A DNA stretch of 64,000 bases from Globodera rostochiensis. Its lineage: Eukaryota; Nematoda; Chromadorea; Rhabditida; Heteroderidae. The notes under the pieces are model-generated. The model was not told where the DNA came from. It searched no databases and saw only the letters and a list, made by a program, of their open reading frames with translations. The position numbers and the translations under genes are program-made. Location: positions 3,158,449-3,222,448 of the forward strand of contig JAEVLN010000011.1 of the NCBI GenBank assembly GCA_018350325.1. The letters run 5' to 3'. This document shows positions 56,480-64,000 of the stretch, one piece after another. The stretch's first letter is position 1. Every line of letters starts with the position of its first letter.

Positions 56480-58650
56480 TCATTACCAAATTTGTAAATA
56501 AATTTTATTTTCATGCCTTCATTGTCTCCCCCCATCTTTTTACGTCAATTGGCTTTGGAAAATGCGCAATGGCCAAACGAATGACGAAGGCCCCGCCCCC
56601 TCCATCCGATCATCCGACCCTTTCGCTTGCTCCCAATATGTTGGCAAAGTTTTTGCCTTTAAAAGTGGCCAATTTCTTATTTCCAGCCATTCTGCCACTT
56701 TCGATTCAGCAAAACACAATTCATAAATGGGCACCAAGGCATAAAATGCCGATGATTATCAAAAGTGGCCAAAGTCTCCGCCGCTCCTTCGCCTCTCATT
56801 TCATTTCCCATTAATTTACTTACCCTCGGGCGCCTTCCCCCTTCCCGTTACCGCCCCTCCCTCCTCGCCCTAAACCTGCCCTTCACTCCTGTGTGGTCCA
56901 TTCCTCCCACATATAGCAATCGTCTCCATTCACTCAATGCTTTCTTTTCATTCGTCCGCTTTTTGGGAACGCGCGAAAAGCCGCTTTGGAGCTTTCATGG
57001 AAGGTGGAAGTGCTGGGGTTAGGCTGAAGGGGGGGGGCGGACGGCAGGCAGCAAAAATAGCGAAGCAGGGATAATGGGATTTGAAGGGGATTATGGTTAT
57101 GGGAGCAAGGAAAACAGCTGATAATTAATCATCCGATCTGAACAACCCTCCCGAGAATGAAGCGGAAGAGTGGGGAAGGGGGGCAATGGGAGGTGACTGG
57201 ACAGCCCCCGTCCCCCCCCCTCCATCGCCCATTTCCCCCCCCCCCCCTCCCCCCCTCCCCCCGCCTCCGTCGGTCTTCCTTTCATCTGCCGCTCCTCTGC
57301 CTTTTTTATTCCATTCCTCCAGCGACGGAATTAATTCATCCTCCTCCCTTTCACCGACCCTCCCCCTTCCCTTCCCCTTCCCTCCCCTTCCCCCCCCCCC
57401 TTCCCCTTCTCCTTTCCCTTCCCCCCCCCCCTCCCCCCCCTTCCCCTTCTCCTTTCCCTTCCCCCCCCCCCCTCCCCCCCCCCTTCCCCTTCTCCTTTCC
57501 TTCCCCCCCCCCTCCCCCCCCCCTCCCCTTCTCCACAACCATTTCTTTTTGTTCCTTCCAAATATCCAAATATTGGTGACATTTTGCACTTCAGAAAAAG
57601 GTCGGAGAATGTCTTTAGCTTCAGAATATGGGCAAAACAAACGCATCGCTTTCACAGTTCAGTGAAATGGCCCTCCAAACTTAAGGGGTGGCGTGGAGGG
57701 GGCAAAAATGACTGTGAATTGCATAAACCGACCCACCCAAAAGATTGACCTTCTTCCGATCCCTCGTCATCCTTTGCAAACAAAAATGGATCCTCTCATT
57801 TCTCCCTTCCAACACGCTTACGTTTGCTTTGTCTTTCCGACAACTGCTGATCATTTCTTCCATTCATCATCATCACCACTTCATCACTCGACTTCCTCCA
57901 TCATCCATCGGATCCGCCCGTCCATCTGCCCAATTGTCTCGCCTTTGGTGAGTCTCCAAGAGCCAATTTTAGGAATGACTGAGGCCCCCTCTTTCAATGT
58001 CCATCGCTCCCCCCCCCCCCCGCCCCCCCCGCCCTCCCTCCCTTCTCAGTCGGTGTCCGATGGACCCCCCTCCCCCCCCCCGCTCCCCCCCCCCCGCCCC
58101 CCTCCCTTCTCAGTCGGTGTCCGATGGACCCCCTCCCCCCCCCCCCCGCTCCCCCCCCCCCGCCCTCCCTCCCTTCTCAGTCGGTGTCCGATGGACCCCC
58201 TCCCCCCTTCTTGCGCCGAACAAAGACCGCGAGCGTTGGGTTGGGGTGAATGGTCTCTTCGTCCGCTCTTCTGGCGCCGACCGATGGCGTTGCATTGCCC
58301 CTCCAACGGCGTCCCTTTTTCAAAAACCGCCGCCACCTCTTCTCCCCGCCCCCACCATCCCTTTGCTTTCCCCAGTCCCAACACATCGGCGATTGCTTTC
58401 GACGTCTCTCCCTCTTATCAAATAGACTTTCACTCACTCTCTCCGTCTCTCTCCTCTCCCTTTTCATGCCCTCTGCTTTCTCTGTGCCATTGGGAGAGAA
58501 TAAATGGGGGGGGGGGGGGGGGGGGGGGGGGGGGATAGGCCAATAGAGCAACCAAAGGAGTGAGAGGGGGTGAGGGAGTACACCACCCAAAGACACTCCC
58601 CCACTCGTCCGTTCCCCAAAATCGCTCACATTTATTATTTATGCGGTGTT
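56480..58650. repeat. CT-rich intergenic region with pyrimidine satellites
   Basis: 57220-57535 holds CCCTTCCCCTTCTCCTTTCC-type repeats. 57995-58205 holds three copies of a roughly 62-bp unit containing CCTTCTCAGTCGGTGTCCGA and TGGACCCCC. A G-run lies at 58507-58534. Long open frames on both strands are low-complexity proline, serine or glycine tracts. No gene is supported. Confidence 0.8.
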
Positions 58651-61112
58651 AGGAAGAGGTGAGAGTGACTGGCCTGGCCAGCAGGGGCGTCCTCAATGAA
58701 TAAATGAACAAAACCTTAAGCACCCCCACCCCCCCCCCATTCTCGGACCCCCCCCCCATTCTCGACCCTCCCATGCCTGGCCAACACCTCACAACTCTTT
58801 CCACCGCAAATGGGAGAGAAAGTCCAAAAGGGCACGGCCATATCAGGCTCCCTTTCACTTTGTTCCTTGAGAATTGCCTCCGGGTGCCATTTTTGGACGT
58901 CACCCCCGGAAAGGCGCATATCTGCTTTCCCCATGTAAAACCAGTGGTTCCGATATCTGCTGCTTTTGAATTATTTAAAGTTTTTTGAAAGGCCGATGCT
59001 TTTGCTGCTTTTTGAGAATGGTTAAAATGTTGCTAAAAAATCAAGGTGGCACGACGACAAAAGGTCCGAGTAGAAATGCCCAATAGAGCCAAAATCGGAC
59101 AAAAGGTCCGAAGAGCCGGATTCAGGGCCGTAGCCAGAAAAAATTTTCGGGGGGGGGGGCAAGCCAAAAAAGTCGATTTTAGGGGTGCATTTTTGGGTTT
59201 TATTGCATTTTTCTTAAGCAATTTTTCCCAAAAAAAATTCGATTTCGTTTGGTGTTGAAACCGAATTTTCGATCATCAAGAATTTGTGCGGAAAATGAAA
59301 ATCTGCAAAAATGACTTTAAATCACTCCAAATCGTTCAAGGACGGCGCTTTTGCTTTTAATGGCATTAAGCAATCATTAAAAATTGGCTTTATATGTAAT
59401 TGGTAAATAAAATAAACTGCAATTTCAAACGTTTAATCCAGAAACTTCCGTTTATTTTAAATGTTCGATTAGGCCCGTCTGAAATTAACCACTCCAAGGA
59501 ACACAATACGTATTTAAATTAAAAAAACATCGAACATTTTTTTGGGATTAAATTCAATGCTTTTTGCTTCTTTCCGTTGGTTGGTTTCAACAAATCCTTT
59601 CCCCCCCCCCCCCCTTTAGTCGTTTATCCATTCATTTGCCCCATTCTTCCGATTTTGTTCGTTTTTGAGCGATTATCAATTTTGCATTTGTGCCCCCCCC
59701 CCCCCCCCCCCGCCACACCATTCAATCGGTCATCGTCTTTACTCGCACCAAACTCCCACAATCATTACATAAACCTCCCCAATTAATTGCCGCCAATCAC
59801 TCCCATAATCTCAATCATTTTCATTCCTTTCCTTGCCCTTTGTTCTTCTCTTCATTCCCTTCCCATTTCCTCACAATGTTTTTGACTTTGTTTTATAAAC
59901 TTTTAGTTTAACCGACCATTTCTCTCATGCAATACAAATCGAAGATTGAACTTTTGAAAACACATTTTTGGTTTTTGTCTCATCACTTTTATTTTTGTTG
60001 CTTGCACAAAACTAATCAAAAATTACCGAATCTTCCCCCCCCCCCGATCGAACATTTCCAAAAAAAATCATCTTGCTATTTGTATCTTATCAGGGACTGG
60101 CTCGAATCTGAACAAAATACTACCAATCGATTCCCGGTCGGGGTCAGTTCGGCGCGACCGTTCGGCGCGATCGGTTCGGCGCCGCCGTTTCGGCGCGGAC
60201 TCGTTTCGGCGTCGCCGTTTCGGCGCGACAGTTCGGCGTCCACACAAAAATTTGTATTGGCGACGACGAATCATATTAAAGAAAAAAATAATTTTAATTA
60301 AAATTATTCAAATTCTATTTCCTAATGTTTATAGCATGCACCATCAAGACTTAGCTGATCTTTTAAACATCCGAACAAGCTTTTTGTCAAAATACAATAG
60401 TAAAAAAATTAAATATATATTAAACAACAATAGTCGATCACGCACGCAGTTTTGAACAATTTTTGAAAATTAAGGAAAAACGACTTTTTTGTTTTAAGTA
60501 ACTAACTCCAAAGCCGGATAGAATAACTGCGGAAACGTTAGAGATTTAGGGTTCGTTAGGCTTAGGCCTAAGCCACCCTGGCTTGGGGTTCGTTAGGCTT
60601 AGGCCTAAGCCACCCTGGCTTGGGGTTCGTTAGGCTTAGGCCTAAGCCACCCTGGCTAACTAGGCGCCGAAATAATATTTTTTGTGTGGGCGCCGAACTG
60701 GTCGCGCCGAAACGTCGGAAAAGCTTTAACTTAATGTTAGCTTCAACTCTTCGAGATCTTTTGATTGGCTTTAAGTATTTCTGAATCGGTTAAGGTTGAA
60801 GCAAGTTTTGCCCCAATCTTGATTGGTGATGAGTTGGGTTGACCCTTTTTCCATTTGCTTTGTTCTCTTTTTGGCGGGTGAAAAATTCAAAGGAACAATG
60901 CGCCAGGCCGACCCATCCATTCCATTACTCCCTCCAACATTTAATATCCCCGTGCCTCTGACATTTTCACAGAATCAATCGAATAAAGATGTCTTTTGGG
61001 TGAATTCATCGGTTTGGGTGCAAATCTTCACATTCATTCCAAAACAAACGACTTGTGTTCCTTCCCTAAATATGCTTATTTTACACCATTTAAGCAATAT
61101 TTATTTGATTTT
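58651..61112. repeat. Intergenic repeat region upstream of pop-1
   Basis: Poly-C tracts lie at 58730-58760, 59600 and 59693. A CGTAGCCAG MITE fragment lies at 59125-59225. GTTCGGCGCGACC-type words sit at 60140-60240 next to a copy of the 17200/34090/45110 dispersed repeat. Three TTAGGCTTAGGCCTAAGCC units lie at 60545-60660, and a half of a GATCTT/AAAGCTTTAAC foldback at 60720-60830. No exon is recognised. Confidence 0.7.
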
Positions 61113-63924
61113 ATGCCAATGTCTTCTTCCAGTGGCGGCGCGGGCCCTTCTGTCGTTGATGAGGAAGCGGCGGACGAAGTGAAAGTGTTTCGTTCAAACA
61201 ACGCCGAGGATGACCCCACAGAGATGGCCGGGTCTTCGGCGGATTTGGACGCAGACAAGCAGGAGTTGGCCATGGAAGCGGACATTGAGACACAGTCGAA
61301 CAATGGCGAGTCAAAGAATGGCCCGAGGGGATTTGTATGGGAAGTGATTAGAGCACATTCCTCTCGGCAGTAACGGATTATTTTGAGAAAGAGCGAATTT
61401 GTCTTTAGTGTGACATCGCCAGTGTGTATGGGGTTAGACACTGTTGTATAAATTGAGAAGGCCAAGTCCTATCGTTATGAGTTGGTCAGCTAATGAAACG
61501 CCGCCATTCCAGGCCAAGCCTTCAATCCGCTGGCTAACCCGTTGTCCGGCCCTCTTCCGTGGCCTTCACCCGGCAGCAACTTTCTGTTCAGCCAATTTTT
61601 GGCGGCCGCTTCCCTCTCTCCGGTATACGGGCCGACCATTCACAAAATGGCCACTGCTATGGCCAGACAGCAATTAGTCAACGCTGCAGCGACGGCTGCA
61701 TTCGTTGCACAACACTCACCAAATTACGTGAACCTGGGGACGTCCTTTGGAGGTCAGTGTTTGTGGGGAGGGGTTGGGCAACAAGGGCGTAGCCAGACCT
61801 TTTTCGGGGGGGGGGGGGCTAATTTGAACAAAAGTCAATCTTTAGGGGGGCATTTTTGGGTTTTATTGCATTTTTCTTAAGCAATTTTTATCCAAAAAAG
61901 TTCAATTTTCAGTAAATTTTTTAGAATTTTTAAAATTAAAATTTTTGACTCAATTTGTTAAGGAAATTTGTCTAAAATTACAAAATTTTGCAAAAGAAAA
62001 GGGTCCTCCTTCGGGTTTTTTCTCAAAAAAAAATTTTCGGGGAGGGGGCTGTAGCCCCCCCTGGCTACGTCCTTGTTGGGCAATACTTGTGGAATCAAGT
62101 GGGTGCTAAATTCGATTTTGTTGAGAAAACCTCAATGTTATTGTATAAAATGAGTGAACTGGAGATCGGTTTGGCTCCAAACTCCGAAACGCCCTTTCAG
62201 CAAACCCTTTCGAACGGCCTCCGAACTTCTTCTCTCAGCCGAGCACTCCTTCAACTACCCAAGGCGGAGGTCATCACGCCCGGAATGGCCAATTGGGGCA
62301 TCAAACGTCGATAGGAACGCAGCAAATGAACAGTCCGATGAGTGCACTTGGCGGGGGCTTTGGTGGAATGAGTCTGGCGACTGGGGAAGTGTCACAGCAG
62401 CACAAGGGGACGCCATCGCAGATGAGGTCATTCATTGGATGGATGAAAGGGACCGACCGTTCATTTATAGGACACCGAAACGAGAGAAAGCGGAGCGGAA
62501 AGAGAGACAGCAACAGCACCAGCGGGAGGAGAAGAAGGATCACATCAAGAAGCCGATGAACGCCTTCATGCTGTAGGCGACAATTTGGGAGTTTTGTGCA
62601 TTTGGCTATTTTAAGGTTTATGAAGGCAAATCGGCACAAATACTTGGAAGAGTCAACGGATAAACGGAAGCAATCGGCGGAACTCAACAAAGAATTGGGT
62701 CAAATTTGGCAGCAAATGAGCCGCGAAGCGCAGCAGCCCTATTACGAGATGGCCCAGAAGGCGAAGGAGGAACACGCGCGGATGGTACAGGAGCAATTCA
62801 ATCCCGTTTGAACAGGGCGAAATGATCGCTCACATGTAACCCCTTTCAGCATCCGCAGTGGTCGGCCCGTGAGAATTACGCCATCCACAAGAGGGCCAAG
62901 AAGAAGCGAATTCGGGAAAAATCAGTCGGTGGGTGGAGGGATAACGGCAATTTATTTATTTCTGGACCCACTGAGGAGGAGGTTGAAACTGAACATATTT
63001 TCTCAGACAACAACGAACAGAAGAAGTGCCGTGCCCGCTTTGGAGTAGACAACCAGGCAAAATGGTGCAAACACTGTCGTCGCAAAAAACGCTGTCTAAA
63101 TGTGTTGCGGGACTCCGATTCGCCCGTGCAGGTGTTGTTTAAGGCAAATGGTGGAACCTTTGCTTTTGGACCAAATCGACCTACAAAGTCCGATTCAAGA
63201 TTGAAGGTCTTAATCTGTTCTTTGTCAGGTGTCTTCGACCACTAACTCGACTACTCCGCTCTCCATCGGGCTCCCTTCGTCCGCCCACTTTGGTGGGACT
63301 CATCTGGGAGCTCTTTTCGGCTCTGTCCATCAGCAGCAGCTGGACAGTCCATCGCGAAAGGACAGAGACGCGGCAGGAGCACCAACTACCAGCAGCAGCA
63401 CTAACAACAGCGAAAGGACGACGCTGTCGCGATGTTCTTCGGCACAGTCCAGTGGGGCCGAGTTCAGCTCGAATGGATCGGTCGGTTCGGCGATGCTGGA
63501 AGACAATGAGAAGATGGAACAAGATCAGAACGGACAGGAGGAGGGGAACGCAATGGAGGACAAGGACAGAACGATGATGGCAAACGGCGAAGGAATGGAG
63601 ACAGCACTTGTGAAGAAAAAGGAAGGGACCACGAGCAAAGGGTGGGTAGAACTTTTACCCGTCCAACCAAACTGACACCAAAATTGAGAGAACCCCCCTT
63701 TCAGCTTCAAACTGGAGGTGGATCAGAACCAGCAGCAACTCAGTGCTAATCAGACGCCGCTCCCGCACCATCTGACCTCCGCCGGTTCCTCTTCGCTGAC
63801 CAATATGGCCAAACCTCTGTCCAACCTACAACACCCGTCTGCCTTCCAAATGAGCCCGGCCTTCCCGTTCCCGTCCAACTTCGCCCAAAACCCTTTCATT
63901 TCGCCGTTCAGTCGCTTCTTCTGA
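61113..63924 (+). CDS. pop-1: TCF/LEF transcription factor (POP-1 orthologue)
   Basis: Nuclear effector of Wnt/beta-catenin signalling. The N-terminus (start 61113) has EEAADEVKVFRSNN, the short acidic beta-catenin-binding motif. Exons 61513-61752 and 62201-62426 encode the P/G/S-rich linker (LANPLSGPLPWPSPGSN; MSALGGGFGGMSLATG). 62471-62572 begins the basic lead-in and HMG box, KDHIKKPMNAFML, continuing in 62616-62784 (FMKANRHKYLEESTDKRKQS; ELGQIWQQMSREAQQPYYEM) and 62850-62928 (HPQWSARENYAIHKRAKKKR). 63007-63131 encodes the C-clamp KKCRARFGVDNQAKWCKHCR then RKKRCLN, with its four cysteines. 63229-63641 and 63705-63924 give an S/N/Q-rich tail ending SPFSRFF. The junction from exon 1 to 61513 is unresolved; the phase would suit a GC donor at about 61319. 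The 62785 donor is preferred because it keeps the family spacing before the WSAR motif. Confidence 0.93.
61782..62075. mobile_element. Complete CGTAGCCAG MITE in pop-1 intron
   Basis: It starts CAAGGGCGTAGCCAG and ends CTGGCTACGTCCTTG, flanked by identical TTGGGCAA at 61774-61781 and 62076-62083. The body is 294 bp: a G-run, a GTCAATCTTTAGGGGGGCA-type stretch, TTTATTGCATTTTTCTTAAG, AAAATTACAAAATTTTG, AAAAGGGTCC, then TTTTCGGGGAGGGGGCT. It lies in the intron between the two linker exons. Confidence 0.9.
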
Positions 63925-64000
63925 AGGGCCTCAAATATCGAATGAACCAACGGCCATCCGATTACTTTAAACGAATGGCACGACCAACCCAAATCCGTTC

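Noticed and set aside
57125..58629. Overlapping proline/serine and glycine/arginine frames on both strands
   Set aside because: Pyrimidine satellite shadows with no conserved motif.
62785..62811. Extension of the pop-1 HMG exon to the TGA at 62811
   Set aside because: Splicing at 62785 onto 62850 keeps the exact family spacing between the HMG box and the WSAR motif, so these codons are intronic.

Overview
This is eukaryotic, almost certainly nematode, DNA. Every recognisable gene has an animal (nematode-type) homologue and is cut by many very short introns (34-60 bp is common). Lin-18/Ryk and pop-1/TCF are animal Wnt-pathway genes. Two GC-AG introns in one gene, a possible fragment of plant mitochondrial type and long G/C-homopolymer satellites fit a plant-parasitic tylenchid such as a cyst nematode, but that placement is inference. 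All exon models below were made by eye from splice signals and remembered family sequence; no search was run.

Layout. 1-4.6 kb holds no gene, only a 2-kb C-rich satellite. 4.7-8.3 kb: lin-18/Ryk (+). 9.7-13.6 kb: an alpha-crystallin small heat-shock protein gene (+), all introns phase 0. 14.2-16.4 kb: GPALPP1-like gene (-). 18.5-19.8 kb: gamma-butyrobetaine dioxygenase-like gene (-), apparently without its iron ligands. 19.8-24.6 kb: repeat-rich, with foldback elements, a FLYWCH-finger fragment, a possible organellar insertion and an 8-bp-TSD element. 24.6-28.0 kb: cytosolic asparaginyl-tRNA synthetase (+), tail to tail with a Hippo/MST kinase (-) at 28.3-32.3 kb. 35.1-38.1 kb: URI prefoldin (+). 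38.5-39.1 kb: FKBP12 (-). 39.5-40.2 kb: transposase remnant with long inverted arms. 40.3-43.2 kb: SERAC1-like lipase (-). 43.3-47.2 kb: nested transposon-derived repeats. 48.1-50.3 kb: S-adenosylmethionine decarboxylase (+). 51-58.6 kb: CT-rich satellites interrupted by a duplicated AT-rich block that looks like an assembly artefact. 61.1-63.9 kb: pop-1/TCF (+) with HMG box and C-clamp.

The genes are mostly unrelated housekeeping or signalling genes and do not form an operon-like pathway, although the Wnt receptor lin-18 and the Wnt effector pop-1 lie on the same strand at opposite ends of the window.

The most unusual content is the mobile DNA. Several elements have end structure that can be verified directly: terminal inverted repeats plus exact 8-bp target-site duplications, as in hAT elements. 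Two architectures are present. One is a G/C-homopolymer MITE ending in CAAGGGCGTAGCCAG, found in introns of three genes with intact duplications. The other is a set of foldback elements whose long arms are built from short, often palindromic words iterated in tandem, with a different word in each family.
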